Positions 46,427 to 58,300 of a stretch of 64,000 bases of DNA are shown here, piece after piece. The notes under the pieces are model-generated. The model was not told the origin of the DNA, made no database searches, and saw only the letters and a list, made by a program, of their open reading frames with translations. The DNA lies in assembly GCA_037367355.1 (NCBI GenBank), contig CM074697.1:3472001-3536000 (forward strand). The letters run 5' to 3'. Both the position numbers and the translations under genes were made by a program. The DNA is from Neoscytalidium dimidiatum (lineage: Eukaryota; Ascomycota; Dothideomycetes; Botryosphaeriales; Botryosphaeriaceae). The number at the start of each line of letters is the position of its first letter. Positions within the stretch are counted from its first letter, which is position 1.

Positions 46427-47641
46427 TTAAGCAGCCTTCGCTGCAAGAACATCCTTGACAACATTGAGAACCTTGCCGTGAACGGCCTTGGGAGCCGCAA
46501 CAACGCCGGAGTTGTCCCTCAGGGTCCTGCCAATGCTGAAGTCGAGCCTCTTGCCATTGGCATCCGTGACCTGGCCGCCTGCCTCCCTCACAATAAGATC
46601 ACCGGCGGCGTGGTCCCAGATCTTCTCTTCGTAGCCCTTCTTGACTGGCAGGCGGAGGTAGATGTCACCAGCGCCGCGGGCAATGGAGGCATACTTCGCC
46701 TGAGAGTCCATACGGACACTCTCCTTGGTGATACCCAGCTTCTGAGCGATCTGGGCCTGGTCGCTGTGAGAAGAGTGGCCAGCCTCGACACTCTCGCAGA
46801 ACGTAGCCTGAGTGATATCCGTGATCGGCTTCATGGAGATAGGATGGCTAGCCTGGAGTGCACCATCACTAAGCGGGCGAGAGACGGCACCCTGACCTTC
46901 AACGGCGCTGAACAGTACGCCGCGTCCCTCACCGGTCTGGTCCTCTCCGATGCCAGCATCAAGAGGCGCCGAGTCGTCGACCGGCAGGTTGGGACAACCC
47001 AGAACACCGACCTTGACCTGGCCGTCAACCAAAAGGGCCAGGCAGACGGCGTACTGGCCGCCTCTCAGGAAGCCTTTGGTACCGTCAATGGGGTCCAATG
47101 CCCAGATCCTGCCCTTGGGGCCACCAGCGCTGCGGCCAAGGTCAATGGCATCGAGCATAGCGCTGTCGCTAGCGAGAGGACCGCCCAGCAGCTTCTCAGA
47201 AGCATCATCACTGAGTTTGGACTTCTGGACCAATTCCCAAATCTGCGAGCGCAATTCATTGTTCTCCCTTAGTGTGGTGGCCTCCTCCTCGCCTACAATT
47301 TCGTCGTCAGGGAAGTTTGCGTGGATGGCGCTGATGATGAGAGCCTGAGCGCCAAAGTCGCCAATGGTGACGGGGGACTTGTCGTCTTTGGACACGGTGC
47401 CCTTGGCCTTCTCCTGGAAGACCCGCTTCGTCAGGAGCACGGCGCGCTGAACAGCGAGTTCGGCGACCTGAAGTTCTTTGGCGTAGGACATGGTGGCGTT
47501 GGTGAGCTGAGCGGATTTGGGGATCTGGGTAGACAGATGGCGGGAGAAAAGAGTGAGGCGTGAGGAAAACGTTGCGAAGATACTCAGCGCCAGAATGAAA
47601 GCAGAGAAGGCGAGGATATATGGGTGGTGCAGTCCCCTCAT
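46427..47641 (-). CDS. MET22: 3'(2'),5'-bisphosphate nucleotidase (HAL2/MET22)
   Basis: A single exon encodes 404 residues. Motifs of the Mg-dependent, lithium-sensitive phosphatase family are intact: VTIGDFGAQALI, EIVGEEE (residues 114-120), DPIDGTKGFLRGGQYA (183-198) and WDHAAGDLIVREAGGQVTD. The enzyme removes phosphate from adenosine 3',5'-bisphosphate (PAP) made in sulfate assimilation and also acts on PAPS. The frame opens with 50 residues absent from a typical cytosolic form: a hydrophobic stretch (YILAFSAFILALSIFATF), then RLTLFSRHLSTQIP. A second ATG at 47491 (MSYAKELQVAELAVQ, residue 51) matches the usual family start. Either the true start is 47491, or two starts give targeted and cytosolic forms. 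It is divergent from the C3HC gene at 48040. Confidence 0.93.
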   Translation of the reverse strand: MRGLHHPYILAFSAFILALSIFATFSSRLTLFSRHLSTQIPKSAQLTNATMSYAKELQVAELAVQRAVLLTKRVFQEKAKGTVSKDDKSPVTIGDFGAQALIISAIHANFPDDEIVGEEEATTLRENNELRSQIWELVQKSKLSDDASEKLLGGPLASDSAMLDAIDLGRSAGGPKGRIWALDPIDGTKGFLRGGQYAVCLALLVDGQVKVGVLGCPNLPVDDSAPLDAGIGEDQTGEGRGVLFSAVEGQGAVSRPLSDGALQASHPISMKPITDITQATFCESVEAGHSSHSDQAQIAQKLGITKESVRMDSQAKYASIARGAGDIYLRLPVKKGYEEKIWDHAAGDLIVREAGGQVTDANGKRLDFSIGRTLRDNSGVVAAPKAVHGKVLNVVKDVLAAKAA

Positions 47642-47769
47642 TTACCTGGCCAGTTTCTTAGTGGGGCAGGTCCTGGAGCTGACGCGGGCAGCTCGCCGCT
47701 CAGTGTCTCAGAAACGCCGAGTCGCCGATCGATATCAACAGCCCCATTAGCAACACAGCAGTTGCCGCA

Positions 47770-47817
<48 letters not shown>

Positions 47818-48039
47818 GCCAGCTCGACTCGTTGTCGCCGGCCGGTCGGTGGTTGTCCGCACTCCGAAGACCCGCGCACACGAGCGCCGCACGTCTCCCG
47901 TCTCCGATATCAACAAAGCGGCGGTGCCGCAGCCTGCGCCCTGTCAGACAGCGTACGGGTCGCCTAGCAACCCGCAACCCAAACAGACGCTCCAACCGCT
48001 GCGTAGATCAGCTTCTCTCTGCGCCCCCAAGCTGCAGCC
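47642..48039. promoter_or_regulatory. Divergent promoter region of MET22 and the C3HC zinc-finger gene
   Basis: This 398-bp region includes a (CT)n tract at 47773-47815, which could form an open-chromatin pyrimidine tract for both genes. Confidence 0.5.
47773..47815. repeat. (CT)n microsatellite
   Basis: About 43 bp of uninterrupted CT dinucleotide sit between two divergent genes, seen directly. Confidence 0.95.
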
Positions 48040-49391
48040 ATGACTGCCCTCACAACATCAAAGCGGAAGTTCAACAAGCTCCTCGAGAACATTACCGCCA
48101 GCTCCTCAACCACAAGCTTGGCGTCGCTCTCGTCGAAGAATGCTTCAGCCATGTCCGTTACCGCCGTCCCAAACGAGCCTCCCCCGAAGCGCGTTCGCAA
48201 CTCCCTGAGTGGCGACTCCCTTAATTCCCAGGAGGCCGAAGCTGCGAGCGCATCCTCACGTCCGACGAGCAGCCTGTCGCTGGCGCAGCGCGCGAAGAGC
48301 ATCCGCCTGATCAAGAAGGATAAAGCGCGCGAGAGCGCCGAGCCGAAGAAGGCTCCCAACTACACCCCATGGAGCCACGAACATTTTGTTGAGCGCATGA
48401 AGACCTTTGCCGACGTCAAGCGATGGAGTCCCAAACCTGAGAAGATAAGTGAGGTCGAGTGGGCCAAGCGTGGTTGGATCTGCGAGAACCTCAACACTGT
48501 TGCATGCAAGGGAGGATGTGAGAAGAGGCTCGTGGTTAAACTGGAGCCGAAGAAGAAGGAGGACGGTGACACCGAGACTTCTGAGGATCTCCTGGACGAC
48601 GATGTGGACGAGGCTCTGGTAGATCGCTACGCCAAGCTTATTGTAGACGGTCATGATGAAGGTTGCTTGTGGCGCAAGGCCGGATGTAAAGGTGAGCTAT
48701 CTGTTTTCGACTGACTTGTATAGACTCTGCTGATCCTAACCCTCTGGCAGACGACATCTATCACGTACCTATGGCAAATTACGAGGATCATGTCAAGCCT
48801 GGACTGATCGAGCGCCACAAATCATTGCTGAACATCCGCTACAAATTACCACCCTTGCAGAACCTTCAGTACCCTGGCACAAATCCGGACAGACTACAAA
48901 AAGCTCTGCCGGAGGAGCTCACTCTGTCTCTTTCATCTGAAAACTTCGAGACCACTACACCTCCGGATAGTACGGATCAGACGGACATTGAGAAGAGGAT
49001 TCAGCTACTCGCACTCTACGGTTGGTACGGGGAGGACCGTGGAAAGTACTCTATCGTATACTGCCAGGAATGTCATCAGAGGACTGGACTCTGGATGTAC
49101 TTGGGCGAGGGTGCCAAACTCGACCTCGTGGAAGCGCACCGCGTCCATTGCCCTTGGCTGAACCCCGAGACACAGGGTGGAAGGCCGATCTGGGAGCAGC
49201 TGCAGAAGCGCTTGTTGAACCGCATCCGCGAGACTACCAGCTCGACATTCACTACGGAGTCCTCCGAACCGCAGGAGTTTGGAGAGATTCGACCCCCCAA
49301 CTCAGCTGCGGACTCCGAGGCGGCGGATAAGAAGAGGATGAGCAGACTGAGGAAGGCGATGAAGTCGTTCGGGGGCAAGATGAAGAAGTAA
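48040..49391 (+). CDS. C3HC zinc-finger protein (Rsm1/NIPA family)
   Basis: Two exons (48040-48691 and 48751-49391; 59-bp intron with a CCTAAC branch site) give about 430 residues. After a Ser/Ala-rich N-terminus, the C3HC zinc finger begins at YTPWSHEHFVERMKTFADV, with RGWICENLNTVACKGGCEKR and VDGHDEGCLWRKAGC supplying Cys and His ligands. A second domain follows the intron: LLALYGWYGEDRG, VYCQECHQRTGLWMYLG and EAHRVHCPWLNP, the Rsm1-like C-terminal module. The C-terminus is basic (KKRMSRLRKAMKSFGGKMKK). S. pombe Rsm1 functions in mRNA export, and animal NIPA is an F-box-like ubiquitin ligase component. The precise role here is inferred from family only. Confidence 0.88.
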
Positions 49392-50378
49392 GGATTGATG
49401 TTGACCAATTCGCTCAAACAAAGCCTTCAAAACATCCCGTACCTTTGTAAGAACTTTTAATCCTGGCTTATAGTTTTTTTAGGCAAGTCTAACTAGTGAG
49501 CTGGATCTTTTGGGGCTTTCCAAATTCGAGTCTGTGCTGGGTTGGCTACTTCATGTAATATTAGCAAGCGTACGAGATACCCGGTGAGCGGTCAATGAAA
49601 TGTCACTTTCATGTCATCTTAAGCCCCGACTTTCAAATGTCCTCTTTGTTGCAACACTAAGCTACTTTATTTATAGAATTTTACATGGTACTAATGGACC
49701 GTGCGCGGCTCACCCGGTATCACCGTCACTTGCTCCAGAAGACTTCAACAGCACGGTGGGGGCGGAACTGACATGATTCCGAGGGGCAGGTCTGTGTGAA
49801 GTACCGGTGTGTCCTGGGTGATCGGCCGGACGCGGGCAGGCAGTGCCCGCCTGAAGGGGGTTTCCACTTAGCAAATCGTCCCATCCGCTTCTGCCAGATC
49901 TTAGCGGTGTCGCCACTCGTTTACCTCAGCTTACCGGAAAATCCTTCCAGCAATCTCCACATCATGACAAACGATCCGGTGATACGGACGGGGTCCACAG
50001 GTCTATCTTTCGGCATAAAGCAGATCGCCCTAAATTAAACCGTCCGAGCTCGTTTCCTTTTCAGATCGCAATATCACGTGTCGAAGGCCCAACGGAATGG
50101 GTCTAGGACGCGGGATTAACTGATAGCCCGGCGCGCGAGCCGTGGCCTTATTACAACCTTGTTCCTTGAGGCGACCACGTGCCGGGGCAGGGAATCTCGT
50201 TTGGGGACGGACGGGGACCGAATGTCACAAACTCGTCCCACACGACAGCGGTGCTGTCTGGCAAACAACGTCGAACATCAGCGCAGCTTTCACATCGAGC
50301 ACCGCTTCTGCTTCTCGACCCCACGGCAAAGATGATGTGTGCGGACTTCGACGCTGCGGACCCGAATCTATCGCCGAA
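49392..50378. other. Intergenic, no gene seen
   Basis: The 3' flank of the zinc-finger gene is AT-rich, then the sequence becomes GC-rich before the HET gene. An in-frame upstream ATG at 50142 lengthens the HET frame but reads non-protein-like sequence. Confidence 0.4.
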
Positions 50379-51943
50379 ATGCCGCAGACGCAGACACCGT
50401 ACCGCTACAGGCGTCTGACCTCGACCGCCGCGACGCGTCTGGTCCAGATTCAACCCTCGTCCGCGGCCGGTTCGGGCCTCGTTGTAAACATCATCGAGGC
50501 CTTCCCGTCCGGGCCCGTAGAATACGATGCCCTCTCCTACACCTGGGGCACGTCCGACCCGGACAAGCCCATCGTCGCCAACAACGACCGGCGCCTCCTG
50601 GTCACGGACAACCTGGCCAAAGCCATGCGGCGCTTCCGGCACCCCACGGAAACCGTCTCGCTGTGGATCGACCAGCTCTGCATCGACCAGAGCAACCCGC
50701 GGGAGCGCAGCCACCAGGTTTCCATGATGGGCGCGATCTACCGGTCCGCGCGCAAGGTCATCGTCTGGCTGGGCGAAGACTCCCAGGTGCTCGACGGCGG
50801 CGCCGAGTTCAACCTGAAGCCGGGCCTGCGCCTGGCCAGCCAGATCCTCGACATGATCCGGCGCGACGGCGCCTCCAAGTTCGACTGGGGCGCCGTGTCC
50901 GGCAGCTCGCGCTTCCCGAGCGCGGGCAAGAGGCCGTGGCGGGCGCTGGCCGCGATCCTGCGGCGGCCGTGGTTCGGGCGCATGTGGGTGATCCAGGAGG
51001 TGGTGCTGTCCTCCTGCATCGAGGTGCACTGCGGCAAGGAGATGTTCACGTGGGACGAGGTCGGCCAGATCGTGGACTACCTGGACAGCGACGAGTACCG
51101 GGCCTACAACATCCGCAACAGCGAGCTCGTCGCCGAGCTGCCGTTCGCGCGCATCAACCGCATCAAGAGGCAGCACGAGCGAGGGGTCTGGCCGGACCTG
51201 TTCGAGCTGATGCTGGCGTGCCGCCACTTCGGCGCCACGGACGAGCGCGACAAGATATACGCCCTGCTCGAGCTGGGCGAGCACGACATCACCCCGGACT
51301 ACGGCATGTCGCCCCGCGACGTCTTCGTCGACTTCGCCGCGAGGACGATCAGGACCGCCCAGCAGCGACGCCGCTGCTGCGACTACGGCGCCGCGAACCC
51401 GCACGCCTTCGGCTGCTGCACCGACGGCCTGAAGGACCGCGACAGGTACCTTCGCATCATGACGATGCTCTGCTGCGCCGGCGCGACCAACCAGCGACGG
51501 AACCTGCCCCGCAGCGAGCGACTGCCGTCGTGGGTGCCCGACTGGACGCTCGCGCTGAAGGTCCGGCCGTTCTGCTTCTGGGGCTCCAAGACCTTCGCCG
51601 CGGGCGGTAGCGAGTACGGCGAAGTCGCCGTCCGCGACGACGACGACGGCGGCGGCGGCGGCCTCTCCATCCCCGGCAAGCTGTTCGACACCGTCCGCGC
51701 CGCCGGCAGCGTTAACCTGGACTTGAGCCCGCTCACGGACCCCCGGGCCGAGCGCGACCTGATCGCGCAGTGGTACGCCGACTGCGACCGCGTCGCCGCG
51801 CAGAACCGGTTCCCCTACCCGGTCTCCGGCAAGGAGGCGCGCGTCGTGCTGAAGAAGATCCTCGAGCACAACGACATCCCGCTCGCGGGGGGGACGAAGA
51901 GGAAGGAGAGGGAGTCGGAGAGTGGCAACAGTGGCGGGGGTGG

Positions 51944-51987
<44 letters not shown>

Positions 51988-52391
51988 ACCGCCCGGAACA
52001 TCCACCACAGCGTCGCTCCTCGGGCAACCTGATCGACGATCTCGCCAGCCCGCGGTGGGTCCTGCCCGACAACCACTACGAGTCGGCCATGGGCGTCGCC
52101 GTCGGTCGCGTGCTCTTCCTCACGGCCAACGGCTACATGGGGCTCGCGCCGCACGGTACACGCGACGGCGACGTCGTGTTCGTCATGCTGGGCTGCGATA
52201 TCCCGTTCGTGCTGCGGCCGGCCGTCACCGCCGCCACCGCTGCCAAGGGTGGGGAGGGGGAGGGGGAGGAAACGAATGGAACCGTTGGGGGTGATTTCGT
52301 GCTGCTCGGCGAGTGCTATGTGTACAAGGCCATGGACGGCGAGGCCATGCGCGACGACGGCATCGCCGTCCAAGATGTCACCATCATATGA
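50379..52391 (+). CDS. HET (heterokaryon incompatibility) domain protein
   Basis: A single exon of about 670 residues starts from MPQTQTPYRYRRL. The three HET blocks are clear: EYDALSYTWG (about residue 50), LWIDQLCIDQSNPRERSHQV (about 96-115) and RPWFGRMWVIQEVVLSSCIE (about 197-216). LMLACRHFGATDERDKIYALL is also typical. The C-terminal half has a Gly/Ser low-complexity segment with an uninterrupted serine run, then VLFLTANGYMGLAPHGTRDGD and CDIPFVLRP, a familiar end module of HET proteins. HET proteins mediate non-self recognition and cell death on hyphal fusion, but most are uncharacterised. The frame opens further upstream (ATG 50142), yet 50379 is favoured because the protein-like sequence begins there. 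GC-rich codons generate a 740-codon antisense shadow frame. Confidence 0.88.
51946..51983. repeat. (AGC)n trinucleotide repeat coding for serine
   Basis: About a dozen uninterrupted AGC units sit within the HET gene, encoding a serine run. Confidence 0.9.
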
Positions 52392-55300
52392 CCCTACCTA
52401 CCGAGGGAAAAAGGAAAAAAAGAAAAAATCCAACAATAGTCGGGATCCGCGTCGCTCGGCTTACGGGCGAGAAGAGCAAGTGGCTGCTGCGCCACGTCAA
52501 CAGGGACGAAAAAAAGACGGCGGCGGCGGTCCTTCTTTCGAAAGTCATCGGCTTTTGACATGACAAGGCCCACTCCAAAGCATTGGGATTAATTTTCCCT
52601 TTTTCCTTTTTTTTTTTTAACGATGCAGGGACCTGACGGGGGCGGTGCTAAAGGAGTCAGGATTGCTCTCGGGAATGCGCGGCATTGGAAGGGAGGGGCA
52701 TGGGGGCAAAAAGAATTTAGGAGGCTTGTATGTCGTGCATAGCTCACGAGGCACATGAGCAATCCCGAATGCTGGGAGGCGAGAAAAAACCGTTGAGCGG
52801 AGATCCACACCTGAGCCTCTTGCGCAAGACATCTCGATCCACCCCCCCTGCTATTTTATCTTGACGCGTATGGGGCAAAGGTAAAATAGAGTGGCTGGGG
52901 AACTTACTGAGGCTGCCCTTTTTTTTTTTTTTTGGCTTTTTTGTGTATATTCTTTTCGTATCGTCACACGGCTATCCCCCAGTCTAACGAGGCTATTGGC
53001 CGGCTATCACCAAACGTGTCCGTGCTATCTTGTAGCAGCACAGCACAGCACAGCACGCACTAGAGATTGCCGCTTTCTGGCGAGAGTGGGCTTCGTTAGC
53101 GGCGCGGCAACGCAGAAAACCGCCTTAGTTGATCTTGCGCAATACCGTACGGGTTCGTGTGCGCGCAGATAGGGCGTGGAAGAGGTGTGCATATATCAGC
53201 ATCGCATATGGACATCGAAGGTCGTTCCCGCGCCAGCTCCTAGGAACACAGCCAAAGTTGACCCGGGAGGGGGAACGCGCCGATCAGCAAGGGCTCAGCA
53301 ACGCGTGCATGGCCAGCGAAAAGTTCTCCGCCGTCTCTGCGCGAGAAAAGCGCGCGCAAGCGCGGCGCGACATGAGTCGCTGGAGCGCGTTCACACCCCG
53401 TCTCCTCTGTCCGCTGTTAGCCAGCATCCGCGGCCCATGACCCGCTTCTTGCCAGCTATCTCCGCAGCAACAGCACGGCGGACGCGCGCCAGCGCGCTCG
53501 GTCTTCTCCGTGACGGGCCTTGTCGCCCTGGGTGCGATCGTCACTGCTTCGTTGTGGCGCTGCGGCCATTGGCCGTGGGCGAGCTTTCTGGACGGCCACG
53601 GCATGCAGCGTGGAGAGACGGAGCACAAACCATTGGCTCTACCGTGTTGATTGTGCTTGCACAGCTCTGCAGAGCCATGTAGTCACTTCGCTGGCCGCTC
53701 TCGCGCAATTGAACCCGGCTGTGGTGGTGAACAACTGTCTCTTCCAGGCTTGGTAGAGAGTAGCAATTGATGTTGATGAGAAGCTCGAAGCTGGGCCATG
53801 ATCTGCGCTTCGGTGCCTGCTGGAGCTACCGGCGGAGGCGGCTTGTGCGCGAGGGGAGCTCTGACAGGACGGGCTTGCAAGAGCTGCACTGCAACAGTAG
53901 CCTTGCAGGAGGACCGGTGTGTTTTAGGAGATGGATTGAGTGAGCAGCAATCCTTGCAGCGGGGAACTGGCTCTTGTTTAGCTGGCCGGAGGCGGAGACA
54001 GCACCGAGCGGCATTGGTCGAGCGGGAGAGAGGGCGCGCTTCGCAGCGTTTCGTTTGCTGGCGGCGAAGGGGCAGATCCGTTTGGACAGACAGAGTCGTT
54101 TTAGCCTCTCACGTGCCCGTGCTGTCGCCTCGCTTGCCGCCGCTCATCGACCGGGAGGCGAGTCATGCGCGTGCAGCCCACTTCTCCATCACGTCGTAGC
54201 AGACCCCAAGCCGCCCGCCGCACGCCGCAGCGACCAAACACGCTCCGAAAAGGCTCCTCCTCTTTTAGCCGGCCCATTTCACGCCTTAGCACCAGCGCAG
54301 ATGCCACCGCTGGTGACAGCGCAGAGCCGGCTATGCCAATTGCAGTTCGTTGCGCCCTCTGCCTCGCCGCTCGCCGCTCGCCGCTCGTCGTCCGCGCTGA
54401 GCTTGCTGCGTCTCCGTCACGACGACTCGCCCTTCCCGGCTCGATCAACTGCTGCTTGCCGCCGACGGAAGCTGCAGCAGCAGGGAGCCCCGAAACACAC
54501 AGACTTCCCCTCCAGCCCTTCACCGCTCCTCATCAATTGCCTCAGCAACGACCAAGCGGGCGCCGCTGTGCGACGAACCCGGCAACCTTAAAACAGGAAA
54601 ACGGCCCCATTCCACGCATCCGCAAGCTATGGGGACCCTGTATAAGGGCCCTTGACCGGTGGTCATCGAGTGGCGCCGCAGGCTGCTTGAGTAGCGGGTG
54701 CAGGTTAGGCACTCAACGTGATGTGGAGTGGAGGGGAGGAGAAGGGAAGGGAAGGAGAGGGAAGGGAGATGTGTGGGCGAGGGCACCATGGCGGCACGCG
54801 GCCTGCATGGCTCGATGGCTCGATGGTCCGTCGATGCCGCCTCTGGCTGTCTTGCCTCGTCTCGTCTCATGCACGGCCGGCGTCACGCTGGCGCTTTGGT
54901 TTTTTTTTTTTCCCTCTTGCTCCTGCCCTGGTGGTGAGACAGTAGACGCGGTCGTCCAGGGTGGGGCTTTGGCACGCCTCGAAAAGTCTACGACAGGGCA
55001 AAGTCGGGGGGGCGCAGCTCGAGAAGACTCACTCGTGGCTCGCATTCACTCGCCGTCGTGACGAGGAGAGAGCGCACGCGCCAATTGAGGGTGCAAGCGG
55101 GTGCCGTGGGGCATGAGGTGTGCGGCAGGTGCTGGTGTGCTGGTGTGTGGTCTATCAATGATCCTCACGATGTGACGAGGCATTGCACATCCGCCGAGCT
55201 GTGGCGAAGCGCGGGTAATGAAGGTTCTGAGGCAAGCATCATGGGCACGAGCTCTGGGGCACGAGCTTCAGCGAGCGCGGAGCAGGGCGCGGCGCAAGCA

Positions 55301-58300
55301 AGCGTCGTCCCAAGTGGAGCTCCGGTGCTGGGATGAACGAGGACGGCGACAGAGAGACAGAGCGAGCGAGGTCCGGGCTGGCGCGCTGCGTCAGAGGAGG
55401 CCGATGACGACGGATGGGTCGAGTGGTCCGTCGTCTGTTGGTTGGGGCGGCGCCGCGGCGGCCCAGGCGGATGATGAATGGGCATCTTCCGGATCATCGC
55501 TGAGTGGTGATGATAGCTGGCCGGCGATTACCAGACTCGGCTCACTGAGGTGTCCCGTCCTTCGGCTTCTGCGCGCGCGTATGGCGGCGGCAGCGGGCGC
55601 TTGGCGGCGAAAAAGGACCAAGGAGCAGGGAGAGAGCAGGGCGGCGCGGGCTTGACCCCAAAAAATAAGGGAGGAGCATGTACGGCGAGAAAGGACAGAC
55701 GGGCGGACGGGCGTGCTGCGGCGGCGGCGGCGGCGGCGGCGTGGAGGGCGGTGAACACGCGCACTCCCCACCTAGCGTCCGGCGCTGCTGCTGCTGCCGC
55801 TGCCGCTGCCGGTAATCGTCAAACACGCGGATGAAGAGGGACAATGGGCCGACAGAGCGCGCTGCTGGACGTGAGGCAGCGAGGCAGTGAGGCCGACAAG
55901 CAGTCGCCGGACCGCGTCTGCAGGTGGTGATCTGCAGAGCCTAGGAGTTGCTATTCGCCAATGGTCAGTGGTCAATGGTCCATGGAAAGGAACATGTCTC
56001 GCCTTATACGACGATCGGGACATGCAGCTCAAAGCGATGCTGCTGGAGCTGCTGGCGCTGCGGCCAGTGGGCGCGAGCTCAGCTGTGCTGTGTGTTCTTG
56101 CATGTATCTTCCGCCTCACGTCACGCAGCGCGGCCCGTCCGCGAGCCCTGGCGCTGCCCCGAGCACCGCGCGCCCCCCCCCCTCACGGCAGTCGCGACGA
56201 TGCTGCCGCTGCCGCTCTAACTGCTGCTTCTGCTGCTGCTGCTGTTGTCGCCGCCGCTGCCGGTTGCTGCTGCTGCTGCTGATGATGATGATGATGACCG
56301 TGCCCCCTCCCCCGCCAAGCGCATGAGCCACCCGGCGGGACGACAACTGCACGACACAGACACAGACTGAGGCCACTCCTCGCACTCGCCGCGCAACCGC
56401 CGGCCCAGAACCTGACGATCCGCTCAGCGTCTGCTCCCGCGCCCGAATACGCAGGCGCCGGCGAGGCCAAAGCGACGGCGGCCACAATTTTATGCACGAC
56501 AGCGCGCTGCGAACGACTCTGGCGGGCTCCGATTGGTGCGTGACGCGCCTTCCACAGCTGCGACTTCAGCGTGAGAGCCGCAGCCAAGCCCCGAACTCGA
56601 CGGGAACAGAAGGCAGCAGAACCACCTCGCGCTCGCCCTCGCGCTCGCCCTCGCCGGCTCCAGCTCCAGCTCCAGCTCCAGCTCAAGCCGCCCTCGTCCC
56701 TCTGCCCCAGCTCCAGCCCCATCCCCAGCCTCGCCCGTACCAGTCACCTCCTGCACCTCTCAGCGCCGGCTCTCTGGGCACCCACGCGTGCGTGCAACGG
56801 TATGCCCGGCCAATCGACACGGCTCCGCCGCCCCGTCCAATCCCAGCTGCAGCTGCTTGTTGCATGCGAAGCCTGCATTAGACCATGCATGACAAGCGCA
56901 GCCACTCAAGCAACACGCCAGCCCGGCCAGCAACGCAAGCCCGAAGAGCCCAGCCCAGAAACCAGCTTGCTGCGAGCGGCCTGCCCGGGCCCAGCAGCTG
57001 TCCAGCCCAGTCAGTCGCAGTCGCTGCTCCCCTCCTCAACCGACCCTCTCTCCCTCCGCCGCCCGATGCGCTGTTGTCATCGCCGCGCCCGCCTGCCCGC
57101 CTCCGCCTGCAACGGCTACCTGCCTGCCTGCCTGCCTGCCTCTCACCCTCTCCTCCCTCTCCTTCTCACCATTCACCCGTCCAATTGACTCACTCCACCC
57201 GCGCCAGCTCCAATTGACGCTGCCTGCCGTCAATGGTGGCGTCAGTGCCTCTTCTGTAGTTGGCAGAGGAAGGAGCAAAAAGAATCACATTACACGACAG
57301 CCACGCAGGCAAGGCTGGCTGGCTGGCTGGCTAGCTAGCTAGCCCAGCAAGCCAGCAGCGCGGAAAAGAACGAACCGCACCCCTGCACACCGTCCGAGGG
57401 CACCCTTGATCGTTCCAAACGGAAAGCCTATCGGCGACGAGGCAGCGGGCAGCGAAGGAAAATGTCATGGGTAGCGTCAGACGTGGTTTTCCACTCCGTC
57501 CATTTTGGAATAAGGCGGAACCACGCCGCTTCTGGAACTTCCCCGTTGGCACCGCACCCCGGCTTGAGAGCCAGCCAGCCAGCAAGTAGAAGAGAGAAGC
57601 ACGAAACCGGGCCCGCCCCCAATTTTCTTTTCTCAAACTCTACCTCGTTTTCTACCATCTTCTTGCCTCAGACACCCAGCACCGCTGGTACCACGACGCA
57701 CTTCTCACGCGGCAGGCGACCCAAGACGAGAGACGAGCTGCGATGTGACGACTCCGGAACCCGGAGACCCACTTGCTCATGATCACTCGCCACGCCGCTC
57801 GCTGCTGCTGCCTTCTCATTTCTTCGTCATCCAATGACTCCCCGGAGCAGCCTTGCTGCTGAGCACAGCAGCTGTTTTCATCAAGCATGCTAACATATAG
57901 GCAAGCAGCAATGACCAACGACAGCCACAGCGAAGCTCCACTCCTCTTCTCTGACGCGATATTCGGGATGCTGACCGGCTGCAAGCCGCCCGTAGTGCCA
58001 CGCACGATGAGCGCCAGAAAAACAGATTATCCGGTAGGTCCAAGATACAGCTAGAGGAGCGTGCCCGGAGAAGCAGGTAAGCAATATAGACCGCAATGCG
58101 ATGACCGCAGCAGCCTTCCCACCACCGGACAACAGCAATTGAGTGAGCTCGAGTGTGAGCCAGAGCAGAAGCAGCTTCGCCCGGCGGCGCAGAGCAGTCA
58201 CAGCTGTGGGTCCGGCAAGTGGGCAGGGGCAATGAAGTCTGGAAGCAGGGGTCCCGACAGGGCTGTCGGGCAAGGTAAGTCTCCCCATGCCCTATGCCCG

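Noticed and set aside
50151..52373. A 740-codon open frame antisense to the HET gene
   Set aside because: It mirrors the sense gene codon for codon in a GC-rich sequence where antisense stops are rare. Its composition is Val/Ala/Arg-rich with no domain, while the sense strand has all three HET motifs.
54165..55061. 298-codon plus-strand frame in the gene desert
   Set aside because: Composition is Arg/Ala/Ser/Pro-rich and changes abruptly, without domain or splice support. Similar frames exist in all phases nearby.
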